Below, one piece after another: positions 33,250 through 42,112 of a stretch of DNA of 64,000 nucleotides. The DNA comes from Lentzea alba. Lineage in GTDB: Bacteria > Actinomycetota > Actinomycetes > Mycobacteriales > Pseudonocardiaceae. Below the pieces are notes generated by a model that searched no databases, was not told where the DNA came from, and saw nothing but the letters and a program-made list of their open reading frames with translations. Numbering within the stretch: the first letter of the stretch is position 1; each line of letters opens with the position of its first letter. Both the position numbers and the translations under genes were made by a program. The stretch is taken from positions 62,001 through 126,000 of the forward strand of contig NZ_JAAMPJ010000011.1 in assembly GCF_011067745.1 (NCBI RefSeq), given 5' to 3'.

Positions 33250-33651
33250 GTGGACTTCATCGGCAGGGGCCTCAGCTTTCCCGTCCGCACCGACGCGACC
33301 GGCTCGGTGGCGCTCGTCGACGGCGACCGCGAGATCGTGGAGAGCATCCGGCTGATCCTCGCGACCGCGCCGGGGGAACGCCCGATGCGGCCCGAGTTCG
33401 GCTGCGCGATCCACGACCTGGTGTTCGCGCCCGCCGACTCGACGACGGCCGGGCAGATCGCCTACGAGGTGCGGGCGTCGCTGGAGCGGTGGGAACCGCG
33501 CATCGACCTCACCGACGTGGTCGTCGACTTCGCCGAGGCCGGCAACGGCACCCTGCTGATCGACATCCGCTACACCCTGAGCAACACCAACGATCCGCGC
33601 AACCTCGTCTTCCCGTTCTACGTCATACCGCCGCACGAGGACGGTGCGTGA
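33250..33651 (+). CDS. eCIS gp25-like baseplate wedge protein (GPW/gp25 family)
   Basis: A 133-residue gp25 family protein (Afp9-like): GRGLSFPVRTDATGSVALVD at the start, the strongly conserved ILATAPGERPMRPEFGC, and an EPRI-DLTDVVVDF strand. Its N-terminal handshake strand resembles that of the sheath and initiates sheath polymerisation on the baseplate. GTG start; the stop overlaps the baseplate J start by 1 nt. Confidence 0.94.
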   Translation: MDFIGRGLSFPVRTDATGSVALVDGDREIVESIRLILATAPGERPMRPEFGCAIHDLVFAPADSTTAGQIAYEVRASLERWEPRIDLTDVVVDFAEAGNGTLLIDIRYTLSNTNDPRNLVFPFYVIPPHEDGA

Positions 33652-35576
33652 TGCCGCTTCCCTTGCCGAACCTGGACGACCGGCGCTTCCAGCAGCTCGT
33701 CGACGAGGCCAAGCGCCGCGTCCAGCAGCACTGTCCGGAGTGGACCGACCACAACGTCTCCGACCCCGGTGTCACGCTGATCGAAGCCTTCGCGCACATG
33801 GTCGACGAGCTGATGTACCGGCTCAACCGCGTGCCGCGGCTGCACTACCTCAAGTTCCTGGAGCTGATCGGAGTCGAGCTGTTCGCCCCGACCGCCGCTC
33901 GCGTGGACGTCACCTACTGGCTGTCGGCACCCCAACCTGCCCCGGTCGAGGTGCCGCAGGGCAACCAGGTCGCGACGCAGCGAAAGGGCCTCGAGGAGCC
34001 CGTCGTCTTCACGGTCGACCGCCCGCTCACGATCGTGCCCTGCGAACTCACGCACCTGGCCACGGCCACGGCGAACGGCCAGCCCGTGGACCGCACCGAC
34101 GACCTCAAGGCCGCCAAGGAACCGTCGGCGTTCAGCGAGCAGCCGGAACCGGGGGACGCCGTGCTGTTCGGCCTGTCCGCCGCCGTTCCGGGCTGCGCGG
34201 TGCTGCTCAGGTTCGACTGCGAGCCGATGGGGTCCGGCATCAACCCGGCCGACCCGCCATGGGTGTGGGAGGCCTGGACGAGCGAGGGCTGGACCGCGTG
34301 CGAGGTCGACCACTTCACCAACGGCGGCTTCAACTCCGCCGGCGACGTCGTGGTGCACGTCCCGCCCGGCCACACCACGTCGATCCTGGTCCGGCAACGC
34401 GCCGGCTGGTTGCGCTGCCGCGCCGCCGAACTGTGGCAGGACCAGCCGTTCTACCAGCGCTCGCCGAAGATCCGCGACGTCACCGCGTCGACCATCGGCG
34501 GCACCACCGAGGCCGTGCACGCCGACGTCGTCCAGGCGGAGACCATCGGCGTCTCGGAAGGCGTGGCCGGGCAACGGTTCCCGCTCGCCCGCACCCCGGT
34601 CGTCGCGGGGGCGCCGATCACCGTCGAGGTCGCGACCACCGACGGCTGGGACGAGTGGGTCGAGGTCCCCGCGTTCGTCGAGTCGGGGCCGGACGACCGG
34701 CACTTCCAGCTGGACAACATCGGGGGCCAGATCATCTTCGGCCCGGCCGTGCGCCAGCAGGACGGGACGTTGCGGCACTACGGCGCCGTTCCGGCGAAGT
34801 CGGCGGCGATCCGCGTGCCCGAGTACCGCACCGGCGGCGGCCTGCGGGGCAACGTCGCGCGCAACCTCGTGACCGTGCAACGGGATCCGGTGCCGTTCGT
34901 GAGCAACGTGACCAACCGCAAGGCCGGTCGCGGTGGTGTCGCGGGTGAGTCCGTCGAGGACGCGGCACTGCGGGGGCCGCTGTCGTTGCGGACCCGCGAT
35001 CGGGCGGTGACGGCCGAGGACTACGAGATCCTCGCCCGAGAGGCCGCCCCGGAGGTCGCGCGGGTCCGGTGTGCGCCGGGGGACGACGGGGTGCGCGTGC
35101 TGGTCGTGCCGGCCGTTCCGGCGCACGAGGAGCCGAACTTCGCGGCCTTCGAGGTCGATCAGGAGACCCTCGAAAAGATCGCGCGCCACCTCGACGCGCG
35201 GAGGTGCGTCGGCGCGCGGGTGAGCGTGGAGCCGCCGTTCTACCAGGGCATCACGGTCGTCGCGGACCTCAAGGCGCGGACCGGTACGCCGACCGAGGCG
35301 GTCCGGGCACGTGCGATGGACGCGCTGGGGGACTACCTCGACCCGATTCGCGGCGGCGCGGACGGCGACGGGTGGCCGTTCGGACGGCCGGTGCACTCCG
35401 GCGAGGTCTACGCGGTGCTGCAACGGATTGCGGGTGTGGAGCTGGTGGAGGACGTACGGCTGTTCGCCGCGAACCTGGTGACGGGGGAGCGCGGGCAGGC
35501 GGTGCAACGGGTGGACCTGCCGCCGAACGGGCTGGCTTTCTCGTACGGGCACCAGGTCCGCGTGGTGAGGAGCTGA
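33651..35576 (+). CDS. eCIS baseplate J-like protein (Afp11/gp6-like)
   Basis: A 641-residue baseplate protein. The N-terminus, DRRFQQLVDEAKRRVQQHCP, EWTDHNVSDPGVTLIEAFAH and DELMYRLNRVP, is typical of eCIS putative baseplate assembly proteins. The C-terminal half has the baseplate J core (RTRDRAVTAEDYEILAREAA PEVARV, GEVYAVLQRIAGV). The protein forms the wedge ring that holds the sheath in the extended state. The ATG at 33651 directly follows the gp25 stop; a GTG codon at 33648 is an alternative. Confidence 0.93.
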   Translation: MPLPLPNLDDRRFQQLVDEAKRRVQQHCPEWTDHNVSDPGVTLIEAFAHMVDELMYRLNRVPRLHYLKFLELIGVELFAPTAARVDVTYWLSAPQPAPVEVPQGNQVATQRKGLEEPVVFTVDRPLTIVPCELTHLATATANGQPVDRTDDLKAAKEPSAFSEQPEPGDAVLFGLSAAVPGCAVLLRFDCEPMGSGINPADPPWVWEAWTSEGWTACEVDHFTNGGFNSAGDVVVHVPPGHTTSILVRQRAGWLRCRAAELWQDQPFYQRSPKIRDVTASTIGGTTEAVHADVVQAETIGVSEGVAGQRFPLARTPVVAGAPITVEVATTDGWDEWVEVPAFVESGPDDRHFQLDNIGGQIIFGPAVRQQDGTLRHYGAVPAKSAAIRVPEYRTGGGLRGNVARNLVTVQRDPVPFVSNVTNRKAGRGGVAGESVEDAALRGPLSLRTRDRAVTAEDYEILAREAAPEVARVRCAPGDDGVRVLVVPAVPAHEEPNFAAFEVDQETLEKIARHLDARRCVGARVSVEPPFYQGITVVADLKARTGTPTEAVRARAMDALGDYLDPIRGGADGDGWPFGRPVHSGEVYAVLQRIAGVELVEDVRLFAANLVTGERGQAVQRVDLPPNGLAFSYGHQVRVVRS

Positions 35577-35578
35577 CC

Positions 35579-36115
35579 ATGCGAAGTGCGGTAGATGACC
35601 TGATCTCGCCCCACCCCCTCGGCGAGCGCATGCCCGCCGTCTACACCGACGACGACTTCACCCAGCGCTTCACCCAGGCCCTCGACGAGGTCCTCGCCCC
35701 GGTCTTCACCGTCCTCGACTGCTTCCCGGCCTACCTCGATCCGCGCCTCGCGCCGCCGGACTTCGTCGACTGGCTGGCCGGCTGGGTGGCGCTCGACCTC
35801 GACGAGAGCTGGTCGGCACCCCAACGCCGCGAACTCGTCGCGCGCGCCGTGCGGCTGCACCGGTTCCGCGGCACCAGAAGGGGCCTCGCCGAACACGTCT
35901 GGCTGCTCACCGGCGGCCGTGTCGACATCGCGGACAGCGGCGGCACGTCGGTCTCGCAGCATCCGCAGGGCCCGATGCCCGGCAGTTCTCCCGCGCACGT
36001 GCTGATCCGCATCCGGGTGGCGAACCCGGACGGTGTCGACCGCGCGCGGATCACCGCGGCGGTGCGCCGGATGGTGCCCGCCCACGTCGCCACGACCATC
36101 GAGGTGACCACATGA
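35579..36115 (+). CDS. eCIS phage tail protein I-like wedge protein (Afp12-like)
   Basis: A 178-residue protein of the phage tail protein family next to baseplate J. Features: LISPHPLGERMPAVYTDDDF, LAPVFTVLDCFPAYLDPRLA, DFVDWLAGWVALDLDESWS and HRFRGTRRGLAEHVWLLTGG. It corresponds to the gp7/gpI-like component but is far shorter than Afp12 (about 950 residues), a size seen in other actinobacterial eCIS loci. It starts 2 nt after baseplate J and overlaps the zinc-ribbon gene by 4 nt. Confidence 0.9.
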   Translation: MRSAVDDLISPHPLGERMPAVYTDDDFTQRFTQALDEVLAPVFTVLDCFPAYLDPRLAPPDFVDWLAGWVALDLDESWSAPQRRELVARAVRLHRFRGTRRGLAEHVWLLTGGRVDIADSGGTSVSQHPQGPMPGSSPAHVLIRIRVANPDGVDRARITAAVRRMVPAHVATTIEVTT

Positions 36116-37056
36116 TCGTCTGTCAGACCTGCGGGGAGCACAACGCGCCCAACGCCGAGTTCTGCGGCAACTGCGGCGACTTCCTGAAGTGGACCGGCGC
36201 CCAGGTCCAGGCCGGGCCCGTCCGCCCGGACGCCGCTCCCCAGCAGCAGCCACACCACCGTCCACAACAGACGTTGCGACGCCAGCCCCAGCCCGGCGAC
36301 CTGATCTGCGGGCAGTGCGGGTCCGGCAACGTGCCCACCAGGAAGTTCTGCAACGTCTGCGGCCACTCGCTGCACGACGCGATCACGCAGAAGCAACCCT
36401 GGTGGAAGCGCTGGCTGCCCACCAAGGGACCGAAGATCAGGGAACGCGGCAGCCGGCCGGGTCGCGTCCGGAGAACGACCAAGGTCCGCCAGGGCATCGG
36501 CAAGGCCTTCCGGTGGGCGCTCGCGGTCGCGGTGCTGCTGTTCGGCGGCCTGTACGCGTTCTCCCAGCCGTTCCGGAGCAACGTGAACACCCAGGTGATC
36601 GACGCGAAGGACACGGTCGTCGGCATGTTCGTCGAGAAGCCCGTTCCCATCCGGCAGAGCGCGATCGCGGCCTCGTCGGAACTCCCGGACCACCCGGCGA
36701 GCTTCGCGATGGACAACAACACCGCCACCTTCTGGGCCGCCAAGACCGACCCGAAGACCGCCGCGCTGACGATCCAGTTCGACCACGCCGCGGACCTGCG
36801 CCGGATCATCGTGCGCAGCGGCGACCCGAAGAAGTACCTGGGCTCCCAACGGCCGCAGCGCCTGACGCTGGTGTTCGACACCGGCAAGACCCACGACATC
36901 CCACTCATCGACACGCCGGAGGAGCAGCAGCACGCCATCAAGAACGGTGACGGCGTCAAGCAGGTCCAGGTGCTCATCGCGGGCGTTTACCCGTCCGCCG
37001 AGAGCACCGACACGGCGATCAGCGAGATCGAACTGTTCCAGAAGCAGGTGAATTGA
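36112..37056 (+). CDS. zinc-ribbon, single-span membrane protein with C-terminal discoidin-like domain
   Basis: A 314-residue protein. Two N-terminal zinc ribbons use C4/C7/C18/C21 and C66/C69/C80/C83. A basic stretch (100-130) and one membrane helix (about 134-151, WALAVAVLLFGGLYAF) follow. The C-terminal part (about 170-314; AASSELPDHPASFAMDNNT, TFWAA, LTIQFDHAADLRRIIV) resembles F5/8 type C (discoidin) glycan-binding domains. A cytoplasmic zinc domain plus an external binding domain suggests a membrane dock for the particle. Streptomyces CIS loci also encode a membrane protein needed for firing; equivalence is inference. Translationally coupled to the baseplate genes. Confidence 0.8.
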   Translation: MIVCQTCGEHNAPNAEFCGNCGDFLKWTGAQVQAGPVRPDAAPQQQPHHRPQQTLRRQPQPGDLICGQCGSGNVPTRKFCNVCGHSLHDAITQKQPWWKRWLPTKGPKIRERGSRPGRVRRTTKVRQGIGKAFRWALAVAVLLFGGLYAFSQPFRSNVNTQVIDAKDTVVGMFVEKPVPIRQSAIAASSELPDHPASFAMDNNTATFWAAKTDPKTAALTIQFDHAADLRRIIVRSGDPKKYLGSQRPQRLTLVFDTGKTHDIPLIDTPEEQQHAIKNGDGVKQVQVLIAGVYPSAESTDTAISEIELFQKQVN

Positions 37057-37058
37057 CC

Positions 37059-40022
37059 GTGCGCGCACTTCCGTTGTTGCTCGTGGCGTTGCTGACAGCG
37101 CCAGTACCGGTAGCCGTTGCCCAGCCACCGCAGACCGAGCCGTTCACCATCGGCTTCACCGGTGACGGCGACATCCTCACCGTCGACAGCAACGGAAACA
37201 CGCGCACCAACCTGACGAACGACCGGCGTGAGCAGTACGACCCGGCGTTCTCGTTCGACGGCACCAAACTCGCCTACGTCGACGACAGGCACGTCATGAT
37301 CGCCAACGCCGACGGGACGAACCCCAAGCGGCTCAACGACGAGGTGCTCGCCCAGTCGGAACCGGCGTGGTCCCCGGACGGCACGCAGATCGCGCTCGTC
37401 ACCTGGATCCCGATCGGTGACGGCTCCCGCCCGGTCGTCGAGATCTACCGCGTGGCCGACGGCGTCAAAACGGGCGAGATCCCGGTGCCGAAGCACCTGA
37501 GCGCCGACGACACCCAGCCGGACTGGTCCCCGGACGGGAAGACCATCGCGATCAGCCGCCGTTCCAGCACGATCACCCCACCGCCGCCGCAGATCACCCA
37601 GCCCGACACCGATCGTCCCGGCCGCCAGGGCAGCACGTTCGACCTGGAACAGGTCGTGCACACCTCGCGCATCCCGCCGAACCCGGACGTGGTGCTGCTC
37701 ATCGACGCCAGCAAGTCGATGGGCGAGGAGCTGCAGGCGGTGAAGGACCAGCTCGAGGCGATCGTCAAGGACGTCAAGGACGTGCAGTCGGAGACCAGGT
37801 TCGGCGTCGCCACCTACGCGGGCCCCGAGAACAACCGGATCAGGCTCTTCAAGCGCGAGGTCGAGCTGACGCCGGACCCGGTGGCCGCGGTCCAGGGCGT
37901 GAAGCTGGTCGACGAGGACAACTCGGAGGAGATGTGGTTCAACGCGTTGATCGAGACCTCCAGCGGCGAGTTCGACTTCCGGCCCGACTCGAGCCGGGTC
38001 GTCGTGCTCATCGGCGACGAGCCGACCCTGCCGGGGCCTGACGAGGACGACACGTTCGACGACGCCGTCACCGCGTTGAACAAAGCCAATGTCCGCGTCA
38101 TCGGGGTCGACACCGGCCCCGCCACCGGGCGCCGGCTCGACTCGGAAGAACAGGCCACGCAGATCGCCGCACGCACCAACGGTGTGGTCAAACACCTCAC
38201 CAGCGGCGCGAAGGAGATCGGCCAGGCGATCCTCAAGGGCATCGACGACCTCCCGGTGAAGGTCATGCCGACGGCGAAGTGCGACACCGGCCTCAGCGTC
38301 GAGCTCACCCCGCCGGGGCCGGTCGAAGGTCCGAGCGGGCAGGACTTCACGTTCGCCGAGAAGTTCACCATCGCCCCGAACGCCACGCCGGGCAGCACCT
38401 TGCGCTGCACCATCGAGTTCCGGCTCAACAACGAACCCGACGTCCGGCCAGGCCACGTCCAGACCGTCACCGTGCGGGTGGCCGATCTCGTCGATCCGCT
38501 GGTGCGCGTGGACGACGTGACCGTGCAGGCCCCGGACGGCCCTGGCGTGCCGGTCACGTACCAGGCGAGTGCCACCAACAGCCAGGGTCAGCCGCTCACG
38601 CCGGCCTGCACGCCGCCGTCCGGCACGGTGTTCCCCATCGGCACCACCACGGTGACCTGCACCGCGACCGACGCCCAGGGCAACACCGGCACGGACACCG
38701 CCGTCGTCACGGTCGTCGCGAAGGACTCCGAGGGCGCGCGGATCTGGCTCGTCACGCCGGACGGCAGCAGTCAAACCGATCTGTCGGCGCGCTTCGCCGA
38801 ACCGTGCGACGCCCGTGACGACAAGGATCCGGCGTGGTCCCCGGACGGCAAGAGCCTCGCGTTCAGCCAGGACAGCGAGCGGATCTGCACGGTCAACGCG
38901 GACGGGTCCGGTGCCCGCCAGGTCGTGGAGGACGCCGAAGACATCATCCGCCCGCGCGACCCCGCCTGGCTGCCCGACGGAACCAGGCTCGTGTTCCAGA
39001 TCGAAGGCATCGAGCAGCCACCGGACCTGTACACCGTGCCCGTCCAGGGCGGCACCCCGCAGTTGCTGACCCGCAACGCCGGTCAGCCGACAGTGCAACG
39101 ACTTCCCCGGCTCGCCGTGACCACCACGGCCACACCTGCCGAGATACCGTTCAACGGCAAGACGACCATCGAGGTGGCGGTCACGAACTCCGGCTTCGCG
39201 CCCGCTCCCGCCACGGTCACCGTGACCGTGCCGCCCGGCCTGCAAGGCGGACCGGCGGGCACGAACCTCGGCCCGATCGCCCCGGGAGAACGGAAAACGG
39301 TGACCGGTGAGGCCACCGGCATCACCGCGGGCGAGCACGTGGTGACGGCGGCGGTCGGCGCGATCACGTCCCAGGTCACCGTGAAGGTCCTGGAACGCAC
39401 CGGTTCCCTGTCGCTCGCGGTGTCGGCGAACCCGGTGCCTGCGTTCGTCGGCGGTGACGACGTCAGCGTGACCTTCAAGCTGCTCAACAGTTCCGGGTCG
39501 ACGCTGACGAACGTGCGGGTGGTCGCTTCGGCGTTCGGCTGCCAGCCGGAGTGCCTGGTCGGCACGCTGGGGCCCGACGGCCAGGCCGAGGTCAAGTTCA
39601 CCGTCCCGGCCACCCAGGCCGTCGACCGCGAACTGGTCGGCGTCGTGATCGCGACCGGTCCGGACCAGAACGCGCAGGACAACCTCGCGGTCACCCGGAT
39701 CGTGATCAAACAGCCCACGCTGACGGTCGACCAGCAGGCCGGACCGCTCGGCGGCGTGGTCTCGCTGCAGGGCAAGGACTTCCCGGCGGGCGCGAAACTC
39801 CGGCTCGGCTGGACCACCGGCATCTCCGAGACACCGGGAGAAGTCACCACCGCCGACGGCACGTTCTCCGCGCAGCTGCTGGTCTTCCACAACGACTCCG
39901 AAGGAATTCGCCAAGCGCAGGCCGTTTCCGTCGAGGGCACGAAGTTCGGCGAGGTGAAGTCCGCGGACTTCCTCGCGCTGCCGAGCACCGTGCAGCCGTC
40001 GGACTTCGTCGAGCGCGGCTGA
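37059..40022 (+). CDS. large secreted protein with TolB-like propeller, VWA, HYR and CARDB-like domains
   Basis: About 987 residues with a signal peptide (VRALPLLLVALLTAPVPVAV-AQ). Domain order: N-terminal PD40/TolB blades (YDPAFSFDGTKLAYVDD, EPAWSPDGTQIALVT); a von Willebrand A domain from about 205 with MIDAS DASKS at 216-220; a HYR-like domain near 490-550 (FPIGTTTVTCTATDAQGNTG); more propeller blades at 580-680 (DPAWSPDGKSLAFSQD); then two or three CARDB/Ig-like domains to the end. It looks like an adhesive surface protein. Its place in the eCIS operon suggests target or cell-surface engagement. GTG start chosen 2 nt after the upstream stop; a TTG at 37053 is possible. Confidence 0.8.
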   Translation: MRALPLLLVALLTAPVPVAVAQPPQTEPFTIGFTGDGDILTVDSNGNTRTNLTNDRREQYDPAFSFDGTKLAYVDDRHVMIANADGTNPKRLNDEVLAQSEPAWSPDGTQIALVTWIPIGDGSRPVVEIYRVADGVKTGEIPVPKHLSADDTQPDWSPDGKTIAISRRSSTITPPPPQITQPDTDRPGRQGSTFDLEQVVHTSRIPPNPDVVLLIDASKSMGEELQAVKDQLEAIVKDVKDVQSETRFGVATYAGPENNRIRLFKREVELTPDPVAAVQGVKLVDEDNSEEMWFNALIETSSGEFDFRPDSSRVVVLIGDEPTLPGPDEDDTFDDAVTALNKANVRVIGVDTGPATGRRLDSEEQATQIAARTNGVVKHLTSGAKEIGQAILKGIDDLPVKVMPTAKCDTGLSVELTPPGPVEGPSGQDFTFAEKFTIAPNATPGSTLRCTIEFRLNNEPDVRPGHVQTVTVRVADLVDPLVRVDDVTVQAPDGPGVPVTYQASATNSQGQPLTPACTPPSGTVFPIGTTTVTCTATDAQGNTGTDTAVVTVVAKDSEGARIWLVTPDGSSQTDLSARFAEPCDARDDKDPAWSPDGKSLAFSQDSERICTVNADGSGARQVVEDAEDIIRPRDPAWLPDGTRLVFQIEGIEQPPDLYTVPVQGGTPQLLTRNAGQPTVQRLPRLAVTTTATPAEIPFNGKTTIEVAVTNSGFAPAPATVTVTVPPGLQGGPAGTNLGPIAPGERKTVTGEATGITAGEHVVTAAVGAITSQVTVKVLERTGSLSLAVSANPVPAFVGGDDVSVTFKLLNSSGSTLTNVRVVASAFGCQPECLVGTLGPDGQAEVKFTVPATQAVDRELVGVVIATGPDQNAQDNLAVTRIVIKQPTLTVDQQAGPLGGVVSLQGKDFPAGAKLRLGWTTGISETPGEVTTADGTFSAQLLVFHNDSEGIRQAQAVSVEGTKFGEVKSADFLALPSTVQPSDFVERG

Positions 40023-40119
40023 CCTTCCGCGCAACTGCACCAACGGGCAGAGATGAGCGCACCCGCCCACGTCTGAACCGCCGCTGCCACAGGGCCGCTG
40101 AAGAAGGAGACTTCAAGTC

Positions 40120-41415
40120 ATGGGAGCAACAGCGACACTGTCCACTTCGGACCTCGCGGTCGCGCCGGGCGGGGACGTCACCTGTCAGGTAGTGGTGCGC
40201 AACGCCGGCGAGCTGGTGGATCAGTTCACGATCGACGTCGTCGGCGATGCCGCGTCGTGGAGCCACGCCGAACCGGCCGTGGTCAACCTCAACCCCGGCG
40301 AGTCCGCGCCCGTGCTCGTCCGGTTCGCACCACCCCGGGACGCGGGCGTCTACGCGGGCTCCGTCCCGTTCGGCGTCCGGGTGATCTCACGCGAGGACCC
40401 GCACGGGTCGGTCGTCGAAGAGGGCGTCGTCGTGGTCGGCGCGTTCACCGACGTGGCCGTGGAACTGGTGCCAGCCAAGGCGGAGGGTGCCCGCAAGGCC
40501 AAGTACGAGGTCGCCGTCGACAACGTGGGCAACGCGCCCGCGCTGCTGCGGCTGCGAGCGATCGACCCCGAGGACGATCTCGACTTCCGGCTGGACCGCA
40601 CGGAGATCTCGCTCCCGCCGGGCACCACGGCGTTCGTCGGCTTGCGGGCCAAGCCGCGCAAGACGTTCTGGCGCGGTGAGCCCCAGCGGCGCCCGTTCCA
40701 GGTCGAGGTCGTCCCGGAGCAGGGCGAGCCGCTGGTCGCCCAGGGCACGATGGTCCAGCGCCAGCTGCTGCCGAAGTGGTTGCTGCCGGCCCTGATCGCG
40801 CTGCTGTTGCTCGCGGGAGCCCTGGTGGCGCTGTGGTTCTCGGTGCTGGCGCCGGCCGTGAAGTCCGCGGCCCGCGAGGCGATGCAGCAGGAGAGCAAGG
40901 AGATCAAGGAGAAGGCCGACGAGGCGGCCAGCGCCGCCGGTGCGGCCAAGAACGAGTCGAAGGAGGCGGCGGCCAACGCCGGACAGGCCCTGGACGCGCT
41001 GGGCATCAAACCGGGTGACACGAGTGCGACGCCGACGCTGCCCAAGCCCGCGGAGAAGGGCGAACCGGTGACGTTCCGGCTCGACTCCACCTCCGCGATC
41101 GTCGCGAACGCCGGCACCTTCACCGAGGTCACCTTCACCCCACCGGACGACAAGAAGACGTTGCTCATCAAGGACATCTTCTTCGAGAACGCGAAGGGCG
41201 ACACGGGCACCGCCCAGCTCGTCCGGGACGCGGGCGGGACCCGCAGCGTCATCCGGGTCATCGGACTCGGGAACTTCCGGGACCGCGACGAGCACTTCCA
41301 GGAACCGCTCCGGTTCCAGCCCGGCGAGAAGATCGTGTTCCGGGTGAGCTGCCAGAACCCGCAACCGAAGGGCGCGTGCACGCCCTCCGTCGTCCTCAAC
41401 GGGCGAGCTGAGTGA
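40120..41415 (+). CDS. eCIS-operon membrane protein with Ig-like repeats, one membrane helix and a coiled coil
   Basis: A 431-residue protein. Residues 1-110 and 111-205 are two Ig-like/CARDB-type domains (LAVAPGGDVTCQVVVRNAGE; VAVELVPAKAEGARKAKYEV). A membrane helix spans about 220-243 (LLPALIALLLLAGALVALWF), followed by an Ala/Glu/Lys coiled coil (247-292) and a C-terminal beta domain (300-431). No cleavable signal is seen, so orientation is uncertain. It is the last plus-strand gene of the structural operon, 97 nt after the VWA gene with an AAGAAGGAGA ribosome site. Related ORFs are often called hydrolytic protein without evidence of catalysis. Confidence 0.7.
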   Translation: MGATATLSTSDLAVAPGGDVTCQVVVRNAGELVDQFTIDVVGDAASWSHAEPAVVNLNPGESAPVLVRFAPPRDAGVYAGSVPFGVRVISREDPHGSVVEEGVVVVGAFTDVAVELVPAKAEGARKAKYEVAVDNVGNAPALLRLRAIDPEDDLDFRLDRTEISLPPGTTAFVGLRAKPRKTFWRGEPQRRPFQVEVVPEQGEPLVAQGTMVQRQLLPKWLLPALIALLLLAGALVALWFSVLAPAVKSAAREAMQQESKEIKEKADEAASAAGAAKNESKEAAANAGQALDALGIKPGDTSATPTLPKPAEKGEPVTFRLDSTSAIVANAGTFTEVTFTPPDDKKTLLIKDIFFENAKGDTGTAQLVRDAGGTRSVIRVIGLGNFRDRDEHFQEPLRFQPGEKIVFRVSCQNPQPKGACTPSVVLNGRAE

Positions 41416-41420
41416 CCAGC

Positions 41421-42047
41421 TCAGATGAGGCCTTCGCGCAGGGCGAAGGCCACGGCGTGGGCGCGGTTGCGCAGCTGGAAGCGGTTGGTGATGTCGTGCA
41501 GGATCGACTTCACCGTCCGCTGCGAGTAGCACAGCCGCTCCGCGATCTCCCTGGTCTCCAGGCCGTCGGCGATCATGCGCAGCACCTCGGTCTCCCGGCT
41601 GGACATGCCGGCGAGGTTGAGCCCGTTGGGCCGCAACACGTTGCGCTGCAGCTGCGACACCCGGCCCAGCAGCCGGCCGAGCAGGTCGGCGGGCAGCGAC
41701 CCCTCCCCGGCGTGGGCCGCGCGGATCAGGCGGACCAGCGTGTCCGGCGTGGCCTCGGCGCGGCGCAGCACGGCGGACACCCCGCTGCCGACGACGTCGA
41801 GCAGCTCGGAGTCGGCCACGTCGCCCGTGACGAGGACGATGCCCGGGTTGGGCTGGCACTGCAGCTTTCTCAGCAGTTGCAGGACGTTCTCGTCGAGACG
41901 TTCCGCGACGACGAGGGCGACGCAGCTCTCCGCGGTCTCCGGTTCGACGAGCCGGATCTCCGGGCGCGAGCGCAGTGCGACGGTCACGCCCGCGCGAGTG
42001 ATCGAGTCGGCGGCGTGCAGGACAACGGTTACCGGTTCGGCGTTCAT
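41421..42047 (-). CDS. NarL/LuxR-type regulator with degenerate receiver domain
   Basis: A 208-residue regulator. The C-terminal HTH is canonical: LAGMSSRETEVLRMIADGLE, TREIAERLCYSQRTVKSILHDI. The receiver fold is recognisable (ITRAGVTVALRSRPEIRLVE), but the acidic pocket is HAADS instead of DD, and the expected phospho-aspartate position in VALVVAERLDE is Ala48/Glu49. It is therefore unlikely to be switched by phosphorylation. The start at 42047 is preceded by AAGGGGAG; the ORF extends to 42080 without support. It is convergent with the eCIS operon, 5 nt from its last stop, and may regulate it. It is downstream of a kinase-regulator pair. Confidence 0.85.
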   Translation of the reverse strand: MNAEPVTVVLHAADSITRAGVTVALRSRPEIRLVEPETAESCVALVVAERLDENVLQLLRKLQCQPNPGIVLVTGDVADSELLDVVGSGVSAVLRRAEATPDTLVRLIRAAHAGEGSLPADLLGRLLGRVSQLQRNVLRPNGLNLAGMSSRETEVLRMIADGLETREIAERLCYSQRTVKSILHDITNRFQLRNRAHAVAFALREGLI

Positions 42048-42112
42048 CAGCTCCCCTTCTGACGTCTGCCTGAAAATCATCCTTCCTGGGACGTCCCGGC
42101 TGACAGGGGCAG

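Noticed and set aside
33618..35552. 644-residue minus-strand ORF opposite baseplate J
   Set aside because: Antisense shadow of a well-conserved baseplate protein; no motif or start signal.
36987..40070. 1027-residue minus-strand ORF opposite the VWA protein
   Set aside because: It is the antisense shadow of a plus-strand gene with a signal peptide, MIDAS motif and propeller repeats; its translation is Arg/Val/Gly/Leu low complexity with no motif, as expected from GC-rich codon bias.
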